Counted from the stretch's first letter, positions 32,878 through 45,299 are shown. The stretch is 50,006 nt of DNA from Rikenellaceae bacterium (GCA_031256675.1 JAIRQC010000126.1:1-50006), one strand, 5' to 3'. Program-made: numbers and translations. The notes: generated from the letters alone by a model not told the origin.

Positions 32878-33657
32878 TCACCTGCGACGGCCGCCGCCTG
32901 TGCTTTCGAAGTGTTGAGGGGTATTGTCTTTGATTTTTATGCGGGGCGCCGACGGTCGGGAGAGGATCTCGCGCGGGTCTATCCGGTAGAACAGGCCGAG
33001 GGAGAGGTTGACGTTGTCGACAGGCGACCTGAGCGGGTTGGCGGGGTATACGTCGCGGTTTTTGAGGACGTCGGAGTAGCCGAAATAGTATCGGGCCTCG
33101 GCGAAGAACTCATACCGGCCGGTGAGATAGCTCACGCCGAAACCGCCCATCAGTCCGTAACCCCAGCTGTTGTCGCGGTTGGTCTGGAACGGTCGCAAGC
33201 GGTCGTAGGCGAGCGTGCCGTCCTGGTGGTGAAGGCTTTCGCGGGAGGAGAAGTTGTACGAAAGGGTTATGCCGGCGTTGATGAATACGCGCATCGAACG
33301 GTTGAACAGGTAGACATGCGGGTGCCACGAAAAGGGGAGCATAAACGAAGAGACCGTGCGGCGATAGGTGGTGGTGTCGCCAGGGTCGTTGGGGTTGTCC
33401 TGCCCTATGCGTTTGAAGCCGCGCTGCATGTATTCCAGATCGGCTTCGACGGCCCCCACGACCCGCTCCTCGCTGTAATATTTCCACGAGAGGCCGAAGT
33501 TGGGCATACCCCACAGGTAGCGCATGTCGGCATTGGGGTAGAGGCGCGCCGTGCCGCCGCCGAAGCCTGCGCGCACCCCTGTATAGTGCTGCGCGCAGGC
33601 CTCGCCGCCGCCGAGCAGGGCAAGCGCAAATATTAATATGGTCGGTATCCGCTTCAT
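32878..33657 (-). CDS. Outer-membrane beta-barrel protein (PorT-like)
   Basis: The 259-residue product has a signal peptide (MKRIPTILIFALALLGG, cleavage near ACAQ). The mature chain alternates Gly/aromatic-rich strands (FGGGTARLYPNADMRYLWG, RYEFFAEARYYFGYSDV, NVNLSLGLFYRIDPRE) typical of 8-10-stranded barrels. It fits the Bacteroidetes PorT-type or outer-membrane barrel group; whether it supports type IX secretion cannot be judged. The C-terminus is a hydrophilic tail ending GGGRRR. It starts 3 bp after the Ig-like gene. Confidence 0.8.
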   Translation of the reverse strand: MKRIPTILIFALALLGGGEACAQHYTGVRAGFGGGTARLYPNADMRYLWGMPNFGLSWKYYSEERVVGAVEADLEYMQRGFKRIGQDNPNDPGDTTTYRRTVSSFMLPFSWHPHVYLFNRSMRVFINAGITLSYNFSSRESLHHQDGTLAYDRLRPFQTNRDNSWGYGLMGGFGVSYLTGRYEFFAEARYYFGYSDVLKNRDVYPANPLRSPVDNVNLSLGLFYRIDPREILSRPSAPRIKIKDNTPQHFESTGGGRRR

Positions 33658-33660
33658 AGC

Positions 33661-35652
33661 CTATCTCCCCAGCCCCGGTATGCCGGGCATTCCTCCTCCT
33701 GCGCCGCCCATGCCGCCGGAGCCCCCCATCATGCCGCCGCCGGAGGGAGCTCTCTGCTGCCGTCCCTTCTCGCGCTGCTTGGCGATGTTGACCAGCCGCT
33801 GCTGTTCGCGTGCGCGCAGTTGCTCGCGAACAGCCTCGATGGTGACAGGGGCGAACAGCTGCGCCATGTCTATCGTGTATTCCATCTCCCAGTTGGCCTT
33901 GACCGGAATTTCATCCTTGCCCGCCTCGGGGAAGTAAATCTCGACCCGCTCGGGTTGCAGGTGGCGGAGCAGGTCGCCGTCGTCCCACCTGCCGTTGGCG
34001 TTGACGTCCTCCACGACGCGGATACGCAGAGAGCCGGGGTCGAGGTAGCGGAAGACGTGCAGCCCTTCGCGCGCGTGGCGACGCTCCTGCAACAGGCTGC
34101 CGTTCTGGGCGGTGAGTTGCAGGATGTATTCGCTCTCGGGGTTCTTGCCCTTGACCGTTATGGATATGGAGCCGTATTTTTCGGGCGAGGCGACGGTGAA
34201 CTCCGAGCGCAGCGTGTCGTTGCGCTCGCCGCGGATGTTCTCGAACGCACCGGCAGGGATCTCCAGCTGGTATTTCTGGTCGACGCCCCACGGCGCGCGG
34301 ATCGTCCAGCGGCGAATGTTCACCGTGTCGCGCACAACGCTGTGACGCACCCTGTAACGTTTGTTGTCGGCGAGCCGGATGAGCGAAATGGCCGTCGAGT
34401 CAATCGTCCGCAGCGGATATTCGAACGTGATCGGGATATGTTTTTCGGGGTTGAGCGTGCTCGCCGCGTCGACCGTCAGCTTGAACGGGTTGAGGGACTT
34501 CTCGTCATCCTCGTCCTTCTCTTTTTTCTTCTTTTCGAAGGCTTTCCAGAATAGCGCTATCTTCTCGGTCACGGGCTGCAACCGGTTGGTGGAGTCGTGT
34601 TTGAGGTATGTGATCGATCCGCGGACGGTGTCGGGCAGCGTTTCGGGCGGAGCGTCGAGCCACAGGGTGAGCGTGTCGCGCATCGACGAGTAGTCGCGGA
34701 TGATGTGCGTCGAATCTATGTCGTCGAGCGTCAGGCTGCTGATCTCGGGGTACGGCGCGCCGAACAGCAGTTCGGCCCTGTTTTGCGTCGGACGTTGCTG
34801 TTTGGACAGCAGCTGGCGTTTGAACTTTTTGTCGGTGAACAGCCGGAAGTAGGTCTGCGGTTCCGCCACGTAATACTTGCGCGAGGTGTCGAAGCGGATG
34901 GAGAAATCGCCGCAGGTCAGCGGGTTGCAGAGCGAGTCGGCAAAGGCCACGCGGTCGTCGCCCGGGTCGTACTGTCGGTTGCCGTTCTTGTCGTCGACGG
35001 CGTACATGCGGTAGTCTACTCCTTTGAGGTTCTGCGCTATGAACAGCCCGTTGGGCGTACAGCGCGCCACGGCATCGGGTTTGCGCCTGAACAGCAGCGA
35101 GTCGAGCCCGTCGGTGTCGGGAACCGTATCCTTCGCCGCCTCGTAAAAGAAGATGAACGCCCCCGCAACGCTGTCCTTCGTATAGCCGTCCACCGCGTAG
35201 CCCGACATGAGCAGCGAATCTATCTCCGGCCCCGTCGAAAAGACAAACCGGAAGCCATTGAGCGGGTTGCCCTCATTGTTGTCCTGTATCGCACCCCCGA
35301 AATCAAGCGCATAGGTCGTGTTGGGGGGCAGCGTATCCTTGATGACCACCTCCACGCCGCGCCCTTTCAGCGACACCACCGGATTGTTCTTCATGAACGG
35401 CGAGGCGAAAAACTCTTTTTGCTGATCTTTCAACTTGACATACTCGTTGAACTCGATATAGACCTTTTTCGCCGTGAAATTCGTCGTGCCCCACTCCGGC
35501 TGCATCTTCACGATCCTCGGCGGCAACGAATCGCGAGGCCCCCCCTGTAAGGTCACAGGATTGGCGCAACGCCACAAAACCCCAGCCAAAGCCAGCCCCA
35601 GAACCGCCAGCCTCAACCCTAATCGGAATATTTTACGCCAATCCACTATCAT
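33661..35652 (-). CDS. Surface protein with bacterial Ig-like (Big_5) domain and Gly/Met-rich tail
   Basis: The 663-residue product starts at 35652 (MIVDWRKIFRLGLRLAVLGL) with a signal peptide or anchor ending near RCANP. Residues about 30-130 form an Ig-like Big_5 domain (PPRIVKMQPEWG, KKVYIEFNEYVKL, DTLPPNTTYALDFGG). The remainder is beta-rich, with repeated Ig-like halves and a VVEDVNANGRWDDGD Asp-rich loop (calcium-like). The C-terminus has a coiled stretch (EAVREQLRAREQQRL) and a SGGGMMGGSGGMGG low-complexity tail. The start follows a TAnnTTTG element closely. It heads an eight-gene operon; this family is common in Bacteroidetes but of unknown function. Confidence 0.82.
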   Translation of the reverse strand: MIVDWRKIFRLGLRLAVLGLALAGVLWRCANPVTLQGGPRDSLPPRIVKMQPEWGTTNFTAKKVYIEFNEYVKLKDQQKEFFASPFMKNNPVVSLKGRGVEVVIKDTLPPNTTYALDFGGAIQDNNEGNPLNGFRFVFSTGPEIDSLLMSGYAVDGYTKDSVAGAFIFFYEAAKDTVPDTDGLDSLLFRRKPDAVARCTPNGLFIAQNLKGVDYRMYAVDDKNGNRQYDPGDDRVAFADSLCNPLTCGDFSIRFDTSRKYYVAEPQTYFRLFTDKKFKRQLLSKQQRPTQNRAELLFGAPYPEISSLTLDDIDSTHIIRDYSSMRDTLTLWLDAPPETLPDTVRGSITYLKHDSTNRLQPVTEKIALFWKAFEKKKKEKDEDDEKSLNPFKLTVDAASTLNPEKHIPITFEYPLRTIDSTAISLIRLADNKRYRVRHSVVRDTVNIRRWTIRAPWGVDQKYQLEIPAGAFENIRGERNDTLRSEFTVASPEKYGSISITVKGKNPESEYILQLTAQNGSLLQERRHAREGLHVFRYLDPGSLRIRVVEDVNANGRWDDGDLLRHLQPERVEIYFPEAGKDEIPVKANWEMEYTIDMAQLFAPVTIEAVREQLRAREQQRLVNIAKQREKGRQQRAPSGGGMMGGSGGMGGAGGGMPGIPGLGR

Positions 35653-35660
35653 ACGGAGGA

Positions 35661-35668
35661 CAAAGATA
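35661..35668 (-). promoter_or_regulatory. -7 element for the Ig-like/rbfA operon
   Basis: TATCTTTG on the minus strand matches TAnnTTTG and is 8 bp before the chosen start, so the message would be nearly leaderless, as with panC. Confidence 0.6.
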
Positions 35669-35682
35669 GTGTTTTTTCGATT

Positions 35683-36033
35683 AGTTGCCTCTCTTCGCTT
35701 GTTGCTTATTGTTTTGTTCGGTCTTGCGGGGCAAGACCAGCAGCCCGCAGCCGCTCCTTGCAGAGGGCCGAAAATCACTTTTCATTTCTCATTTTCCAGT
35801 TACCTCCCTGCGCTGATCGCTTATTGTTTTTTCGGTCTTGCGGGGCAAGACCGGCAGCCCGCAGCCGCTCCCTGCAGAGGGCCGAAAATCACTTTTCATT
35901 TTTCATTTTCCAGTTACCTCCCTGCGCTGATCGCTTATTGTTTTGTTCGGTCTTGCGGGGCAAGGCCGGCTGCGGGCCGAAAACCGAAACCACCCACAGT
36001 TACCTCCCTCCGCTGGTCGCTTGCTGCCTCGCG
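35683..36033. repeat. 115-bp tandem repeat, two full and two partial units
   Basis: Units start at 35683, 35798, 35912 and 35998, each with AGTTRCCTC. Units 1 and 2 (115 and 114 bp) are nearly identical, unit 3 has an internal deletion (86 bp) and unit 4 is only its first part. Each of units 1-3 carries a GGTCTTGC-GGG-GCAAGACC hairpin (8-bp stem; weaker in unit 3) and the first two the segment AGAGGGCCGAAAATCACTTT. It lies between two minus-strand genes and has no coding role that I can see. Confidence 0.9.
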
Positions 36034-36078
36034 GTGACTGCGCCACCTCGCCGGCGACAGGGCTGCTCCGGTCGGTGA

Positions 36079-36564
36079 TTATTCGTCGCTTCGCGACGAA
36101 CAATTGACCATCAGCCAGCCGTTCTCGCGGTATCGCGGGTTGACGTTCGTCGTCGAGAAGCGAACTTTCAGCGACAGCGACGGGAGGCCGCCGACAACGT
36201 CGATGTTGCGCAGGGCGTAGATGCTGTCGGTCGTGTCGCAGACCAGCGCGACGGTGCGGGGGACGGCGAGGGTGAAATGCAACAGCGAATCGGCGGCGGG
36301 AAGCAAAAGCGTTTCGGCCGACCTTTGTGCTCCGGTGACGCGGTCGGTCAACAGCCCGGCTGCCGCGTCGGCCCAGGATGCGACGCCCCACTGCGCGGTG
36401 TCGCCGGTGAGGGTGAAGCACTTGACCGACAGGCATACGGTGTCGGCGCCGGAGGTGCGAAACTGCAACATGGTGCGTATGGAGCACTCGCACCGCACGG
36501 GTTGTTTACCGCCGCAGGAGGCGAGGGCGAGGGCGAGGAGCGGGATGGACAGACAACGTGTCAT
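36079..36564 (-). CDS. Hypothetical lipoprotein coupled to GT90
   Basis: The 161-residue product has a lipoprotein signal MTRCLSIPLLALALASC, with the lipid Cys at residue 17. The mature part is beta-rich: VRCECSIRTMLQFRTSGADT, LPAADSLLHFTLAVPRTVAL, RNIDVVGGLPSLSLKVRFS. I recognise no family. The ATG overlaps the GT90 stop (36561-36564). A small perfect hairpin TTCGTCGC/GCGACGAA at 36082-36100 covers the last codons and may affect the 3' end of the message. Confidence 0.75.
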   Translation of the reverse strand: MTRCLSIPLLALALASCGGKQPVRCECSIRTMLQFRTSGADTVCLSVKCFTLTGDTAQWGVASWADAAAGLLTDRVTGAQRSAETLLLPAADSLLHFTLAVPRTVALVCDTTDSIYALRNIDVVGGLPSLSLKVRFSTTNVNPRYRENGWLMVNCSSRSDE

Positions 36565-37544
36565 AATTTTGATTGTTCGAGTTCGAAATATTTTTTCAAC
36601 ACCGCGAGGGCAATCCTCCTTTCGGCCCGTTTGTCCTGAAACATGGCGACATGGCGGTGGGCGTTCTCAACTATCCGTTCGGCCTCTTCGGGGTGGTCGA
36701 TGTAGTATTTGAGTTTCTGTTCGAGGTCGGAGTAGTCGCTCCGGATCTCGATGTAATGCACCCCGCCGATGAGCGATCCCTCCATGAACCACGTCTCGTA
36801 TTTTGGGCGCGGCATCACGGCGACGGAGTTGGACGACATGACCCATTTGAGGTTGGTGGCCACGTCGTTACCCTCGAGGCAGAGGATGAACTTGTAGTCG
36901 AGGTGGTCGTCGATCGGCATCGGCCGGACGACCCACTCCCACCGCACGACCTCCGTCCGGTTCACCTGTCCCAAGTCGCACAGCGGATGGCCGAAATACA
37001 TCTCCCAGAAGCGTACGCGGTGGGACTGTGACGGATATACCGCCGCCCGCCCGACGAGCATGTCGCGCTTGTCGCGAAACGGCTTGCCATCTTTCAGAAA
37101 CACGAAGTGGCGCGCACGGTCGAGGTTGAGCAGCACCGAGTTACGGTTGTCGCCCTCGACGGGACGGCTCTTGACGACGGACGGATGTTCGGGGACGGTC
37201 GTAACGTCGCCGAACAGAAACGCAAAGGGCTTCTCGGGCGAAAAGTAGCGGGTGTAGCGGACAGTGTCGAAGAAATATGCGCTGCGGAAAGTTTTCAGGC
37301 GTTTGCGGTTGCCGAATGTGAACCCTTTGAGCGTCACTGTGTTATCCGGCAGGGAGAATGGAGCGTCGAGGCGGTTGTAATAGTCGGCGCGGCGGGCGAC
37401 GGCCTCGTCCGCGCCGGCCAGGCAACGCGATAGCCGACGGCGAAACAGCGCGTCGGGAAGCATGTAGCTCAACAGACACGCCAGATAGTAGCCGAACTTG
37501 CCGTTCCTGTGGCGGCGCAGTCTGAAATATTTCACGACATTCAT
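36561..37544 (-). CDS. Glycosyltransferase family 90 (LpsA/KDELC-like)
   Basis: GT90 enzymes transfer xylose, glucose or other sugars, in bacteria usually to LPS or capsule. The 327-residue product has the conserved C-terminal region KFILCLEGNDVATNLKWVMS, PRPKYETWFMEG and YIEIRSDYSDLEQKL, and the N-terminal SRPVEGDNRNSVLLNL segment. The start at 37544 (MNVVKYFRLRRHRNG) was preferred; an in-frame ATG 33 bp upstream is possible. It is translationally coupled to a lipoprotein of unknown role. Confidence 0.85.
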   Translation of the reverse strand: MNVVKYFRLRRHRNGKFGYYLACLLSYMLPDALFRRRLSRCLAGADEAVARRADYYNRLDAPFSLPDNTVTLKGFTFGNRKRLKTFRSAYFFDTVRYTRYFSPEKPFAFLFGDVTTVPEHPSVVKSRPVEGDNRNSVLLNLDRARHFVFLKDGKPFRDKRDMLVGRAAVYPSQSHRVRFWEMYFGHPLCDLGQVNRTEVVRWEWVVRPMPIDDHLDYKFILCLEGNDVATNLKWVMSSNSVAVMPRPKYETWFMEGSLIGGVHYIEIRSDYSDLEQKLKYYIDHPEEAERIVENAHRHVAMFQDKRAERRIALAVLKKYFELEQSKL

Positions 37545-37733
37545 AAAAGTTTGTTTATATTTCAGTGATTGCCGCAACAGTTTGGCTGTGCAAAAGCGTC
37601 AAACAACTGTCCTGGCCCTGAAATCCATATTATTATGTCCGTTTTGTTGACGGCGTGACGGCGGCATTACATGTAACGGGGCGGCGGCGCGAAAAAAGCT
37701 TAAAAACCGCAATATATTTTCGATTAATAAAAT

Positions 37734-38201
37734 TTAATCAGCCTCCAGGTTATCGAGCATCTGTTTGACGGTCAGCCCTGTATGTGGATCGCGGCGATCG
37801 GGGCCGACGGCGGCCAGCGGACGCAGCACGAAAGCCCGTTCGGCAATCCGGGGGTGGGGCACCGTCAGGCGCGGCGTGGAGAGCTGCAACTCGTCGTAAT
37901 ACAGAATATCTATATCCATCGTCCGCGAGGCATAGCCGCCGGACGTTTTCTGCGTGCGTCCCAGCGTGCGTTCGATGGCCTGCGTCGCGTCCAGCAACTC
38001 CTCCGGAGCGAGGGCCGTCTCGACCACAATGGCCTGATTGAGAAACTGTTCCTCCGCCTCGAAGCCCCACGGTACGGACTCCATGACCGGCGAGCAGGCC
38101 TTGATATGGCCTATCTCGCTCCCTATCAGCTCGGCAGCCCTTCGGATATTCTCCTCTCGGCAGCCCAGATTGCCCCCAGTCAGCAACACCGCGAGGCTCA
38201 T
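37734..38201 (-). CDS. folK: 2-amino-4-hydroxy-6-hydroxymethyldihydropteridine diphosphokinase
   Basis: HPPK pyrophosphorylates hydroxymethyl-dihydropterin, making the substrate of FolP, encoded at 6.8-7.7 kb. The 155-residue product starts at 38201 (MSLAVLLTGGNLGCREEN), overlapping the holB stop by ATGA. Typical motifs are the TGGNLG start, VPWGFEAEEQFLNQ, RTMDIDILYYDE and PHPRIAERAFVL. The frame stays open into holB upstream, which is shadow sequence. Confidence 0.95.
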   Translation of the reverse strand: MSLAVLLTGGNLGCREENIRRAAELIGSEIGHIKACSPVMESVPWGFEAEEQFLNQAIVVETALAPEELLDATQAIERTLGRTQKTSGGYASRTMDIDILYYDELQLSTPRLTVPHPRIAERAFVLRPLAAVGPDRRDPHTGLTVKQMLDNLEAD

Positions 38202-39340
38202 CGGCGCACTATCATCTTGCTCACCGTCAGCGCAAAATGCGGGAAAACGATGCGCGGATTGCCGTTCTGCGCCACCTGCGCCACGGTGCGTTCGATCTCC
38301 GCCGCCAGCGCCTCGATGTTGCCGTTGTCGATAAAGGGCGAAAACTTGCGGCAAAAGTCGAGTTCGTGACCCCAAAGATAGCTGATCCGCCCCATTCCCG
38401 CGTTGAGCATATAGCTCTCTCGCACAAGGCGCAAGGCGTTGACCAGAAACTGTTTCTGCTCCTCGCGCCCCATTGTGGCCAGCGTGTCGGCCCATTCGAG
38501 GAGCTCCATGTGGCGGTCGTTATACGAGAGCCGCATGAGCTGCACGAACATGTCGAACATCGCGTCCGTGTCGCCCGTCTCGCCGAAGCCGACCATACGT
38601 CGAGCCTCGATCACATCCCCGCGGCTCAGTCTGGCGATCGTCTCGGCCTTTTGAACGTCGACGCCATGCCGTTCGACAAGGTCGCGCCGCACCTCCTCCG
38701 TCTCCACCGGCCCGAGGCCAAGCTCCTGAACGCGAGAGATGATCGTCGGCAGCAGCCGCGCCGGTTCCGCGCTTACCATGATGAAGAGCGTCTTCTCCCA
38801 CGGCTCCTCCAAAATCTTGAGCAACGTATTGGCAGCCTGATCGTTCATCTGCTCCGGCAGCCACACAATCATAATTTTATACTCCGCCTCGAACGACTTG
38901 AACGACAGTTTACGTATGACCTCTTCCGCCTCGTTTCGGGTGATAAGTCCCTGCAGATTGCCCAGTTCGATGGCGTCATACCATCCCTCGCGGTCGAAGT
39001 ACCCGCCGGTCGAGAGCATCTTCTCGCGCCACTGTGTCAGAAACCTGTCCGACGTCGGCTTCGTCGCGCCACCTTTCGAGGGCGCGTTCACCGGAAAGAC
39101 AAAATGCACGTCAGGGTGCACAAGGGCCGCCGTCTTGACGCACGACGGGCATTCGCCACACGAATCCCCGTCGCGTCGCGCCGTGCAGTTAAGGTACTGG
39201 GCATAAGCCATCGCCAGCGGCATGGCCCCATAGCCCGACCGTCCCGAGAACAGTTGCCCGTGGCTCACCCGTCCCTCGTCAACGCTCCGCCGCAGCAACT
39301 CCTTGATCTCGCCGTGACCTATAACATCGGAAAATCTCAT
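38198..39340 (-). CDS. holB: DNA polymerase III delta-prime subunit
   Basis: Delta-prime is a clamp-loader subunit that helps open and load the beta sliding clamp. The 380-residue AAA+ product begins MRFSDVIGHGEIKELLRRS, has a degenerate Walker A (GRSGYGAMPLAMA, lacking the Lys), a zinc module with C-x7-C-x2-C-x2-C spacing (CTARRDGDSCGECPSC), a LLKILEEPWEKTLFI SRC-type region and a C-terminal collar. The degenerate P-loop is normal for delta-prime. The ATG directly follows an alternating GA run (39341-39352). Confidence 0.92.
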   Translation of the reverse strand: MRFSDVIGHGEIKELLRRSVDEGRVSHGQLFSGRSGYGAMPLAMAYAQYLNCTARRDGDSCGECPSCVKTAALVHPDVHFVFPVNAPSKGGATKPTSDRFLTQWREKMLSTGGYFDREGWYDAIELGNLQGLITRNEAEEVIRKLSFKSFEAEYKIMIVWLPEQMNDQAANTLLKILEEPWEKTLFIMVSAEPARLLPTIISRVQELGLGPVETEEVRRDLVERHGVDVQKAETIARLSRGDVIEARRMVGFGETGDTDAMFDMFVQLMRLSYNDRHMELLEWADTLATMGREEQKQFLVNALRLVRESYMLNAGMGRISYLWGHELDFCRKFSPFIDNGNIEALAAEIERTVAQVAQNGNPRIVFPHFALTVSKMIVRR

Positions 39341-39621
39341 CTCTCTCTCTCTTTATTCTTTACCTGTCTGCTGTTTCAGGTCTGTTGCCTTTTTGTGTTG
39401 CTTTCAGGTTGCTCTTTGGTGGTTTCAGGTTGCACTTCGGGCCCCGTCCTTCTCGCAAGGCTGAGTTTCGAGCAAGCCCGACCCTGCTCTTGCCTCGTTC
39501 GTCGATTCGCGCCGTAGCCGGGTTCTATGGTTCTCGGGCTGACGTCGGGCTGAAACACATTTCCTAATTTCTTGCGATCTGCCGTTTGACGGCGGCGAAC
39601 CGGCAACTCGGGTTTAATTGG

Positions 39622-39647
39622 GTGTAAATAGCGCAACGTATTTACAC
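39622..39647. repeat. Perfect 9-bp inverted repeat
   Basis: GTGTAAATA (39622-39630) and TATTTACAC (39639-39647) flank 8 nt. It is operator-like in size and AT content but no adjacent gene explains it. Confidence 0.6.
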
Positions 39648-39663
39648 ACAGTGGCATCGACTG

Positions 39664-39718
39664 TAATTTTACGTTTTACGCACTACGAACAACTCGGCAG
39701 TAAAATTAGTGTTTTTGC
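39664..39718. repeat. Second inverted repeat nearby
   Basis: TAATTTTAC (39664-39672) and GTAAAATTA (39710-39718) form a perfect 9-bp inverted repeat with a 37-nt spacer, only 17 bp from the previous one. Confidence 0.5.
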
Positions 39719-40325
39719 TCCACAGCTGCAAATCTCGACACGGAAATCTTTCGGAAAAATCGCTCCGAAATTAAGATATGACGCTTATCAAGAGCAGGGA
39801 AACACTCAACATAAAAGCTAACCCCATGCCTACTTAAAGTTCTTACGATATGCCGCTATGGTACAGTTCATAGAACGCTTGGCAACTCCTTGCTGGTTGC
39901 CAAATGCCAAATGCCGAAAATGTCGTCGCGGTGCTTCGCCTCAGCTGCGTGCCCGACGGCGAATCATCCACATAGACCCGCACTCTGCGGGAGACAGGGC
40001 AGATAGTTGCCAAACAGTTCACAACTCTTAAAATCGAAACCACTCCTACAGACATACAACAGCCTATTTCTCACCGTACCGATAACGCAATCAGTCAGCA
40101 TATGTTCGACTTCTGTTTGATGCTCGGCGGGAAAATCATCTCGAAGCACAAGACAAATAATATTCTCGGAGCTTGTCAACGCTAATTGGCGTATTCGGAT
40201 TTGATGCTGTTTCGGTTCCTGTCGAAGCCCTTGCGACAGAATACAAGTTGATACTTCGGGAAAACCCCATGAAACACTCTCCCAACAGAGGCAAATCCGA
40301 CGGGCTGAAGTAGCATTATCAGGCG

Positions 40326-41284
40326 CTAAAACACCTCTTTTGCTATTTTTGCCATTATGTCGCCGCGGCTCATGATGTAGAAATGCAGTATAGGGAGCCC
40401 TGCCTTTTTCAGTTCGCGGGCCTGAGCAACGGCCCACTCTATGCCGACTTCGACCACGGCGGCATTGTCGCGACAACGCTCCACCTCGGACACCAGCTCT
40501 TCTGGCAACTCGACGCTGAACACCTGAGGCAACAGCGTCAACTGGGCTTTGGTCGATAGCGGTTTTATGCCGGGGATGATCGGCACATCAATCCCCGCTT
40601 CGCGACAGCGGTCGATAAAACCGAGTATTTTGCCGCTGTCGAAACACATCTGAGTGACGACATAACTGGCCCCTGCGTCCACCTTCTGCCGCAGAAACGA
40701 TATGTCGCCCTTCATGTTGGGAGCCTCGGAATGCTTCTCCGGATAGCCAGCCACGCCGACGCAGAACTCCGTGCTGCGACACCGTTCCACCTCGCCGTCG
40801 ACCATCGCGCCACGGTTCATGGCCGCAATCTGCGCCACAAGTTCGTCGGCATGGGCGTGACCGCCAGCCGCGGGACGGAACTGGTTGTCGCCCCGAAGAT
40901 TGTCGCCCCGCAACGCCAGCACGTTGTGCAGTCCGAGGAAATCCATGTCGATCAGCATATCCTCAACGTCATATCGCGACAACCCGCCGCATATCAGGTG
41001 AGGCACCGTCTCGATGCCGTATCGGGCCTTGATGGCAGCCGAAATACCAACCGTCCCCGGCCTGCGCCGCACCACGCGCCGCTCCAGCAACCCACTCGCA
41101 TGTTCCACATACTTAACATTTTCGCGATGGAACGTCACGTCGATATAGGCAGGGTCGAATGGCGTTAACCGATCAATGGCGGCAAAGATACCCTCCGTCC
41201 CTTCGCCCTTGCGCGGCGGCAGGATCTCGACCGACAGCCGCGTGCGGCCCTCGGCCTGCGCGGCGTTGATTATATCTATGACTT

Positions 41285-41288
<4 letters not shown>
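40326..41288 (-). CDS. metF: 5,10-methylenetetrahydrofolate reductase
   Basis: MetF makes 5-methyl-THF, the methyl donor for MetH encoded just upstream. The 320-residue FAD enzyme starts at 41288 (MKVIDIINAAQAEGRTRLSV), overlapping the metH stop by ATGA; the frame is open further upstream but inside metH. TIM-barrel motifs include LSVEILPPRKGEG, PAYIDVTFHREN, HLICGG, ALRGDN and VVTQMCFD. The length is normal. Confidence 0.95.
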
Positions 41289-44860
<3,572 letters not shown>

Positions 44861-44880
44861 ATATCGTTTCTGAGAAATTG

Positions 44881-44909
44881 CAAAGATACGCAAAACTCTT
44901 TGAGAGTTT
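44881..44909 (-). promoter_or_regulatory. metH promoter with palindromic operator-like site
   Basis: TATCTTTG on the minus strand (44881-44888) matches TAnnTTTG, 20 bp before metH. Next to it AAACTCT-TTG-AGAGTTT (44893-44909) is a perfect 7-bp palindrome overlapping the upstream promoter region. This would suit a dimeric regulator of methionine synthesis; the regulator is unknown. Confidence 0.5.
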
Positions 44910-45299
44910 ATTATTTTTTTGGAATAAAAAGGTTGGGCTGTTTTTGGGGCTGGGGCTTTGGGTTTGAGGCAGGGTCTGGCGTCGGGATGTTCGATGTTTT
45001 GTCTTGACGGTCGACGGCGATTTTTTTGTGGTTTTTTTGTGGTGGCAAGTTGTCCTGTTTTTTGGTGAAGGCTGGCGGGTGTTTTTGTGGGGGAAGGAGG
45101 CAGCAGTTGTGCCGAATTGTCGGGTTTGTGAATGGGTCGTGGTTGTGTGAAATTGTCAGATTTGCAAATGGGCAGCAAGTTGTACAAGATTCTAATACAC
45201 AGTGCAGTCCTAAATAATCAAAAGTATCATGAAAGAAACTCGACTAATATGTTCATACCGACCACAAAGATAGGCTTTTCGTGGAATATTTCCGAATGA
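44910..45299. other. GT-rich noncoding stretch upstream of metH
   Basis: On the plus strand this region is strongly T/G-rich (for example around 45020-45130) and A/C-poor; read in the metH direction it is CA-rich and T-poor. It keeps the metH frame open by composition only. No gene is seen. Confidence 0.5.

Larger units (their letters stand above)
39341..40325. other. Gene-free stretch with inverted repeats and unclear minus-strand frame
   Basis: About 1 kb between holB and metF, both minus-strand. The holB promoter and leader should lie at its left end, but no TAnnTTTG was identified with certainty. A minus-strand frame from about 40340 to 39964 stays open for about 125 codons (including LTSSENIICLVLRDDFPAEH) but has no start or recognised family. 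Another short frame reads RVYVDDSPSGTQLRRSTATT at about 39950. They may be fragments of a decayed gene. No tRNA or IS end was seen. Confidence 0.4.

Noticed and set aside
44861-45187. 109-codon N-terminal extension of MetH
   Set aside because: The extension is Pro/Lys/Gln low-complexity, contains the TAnnTTTG promoter and palindrome, and known MetH proteins start near MIYDELDD.
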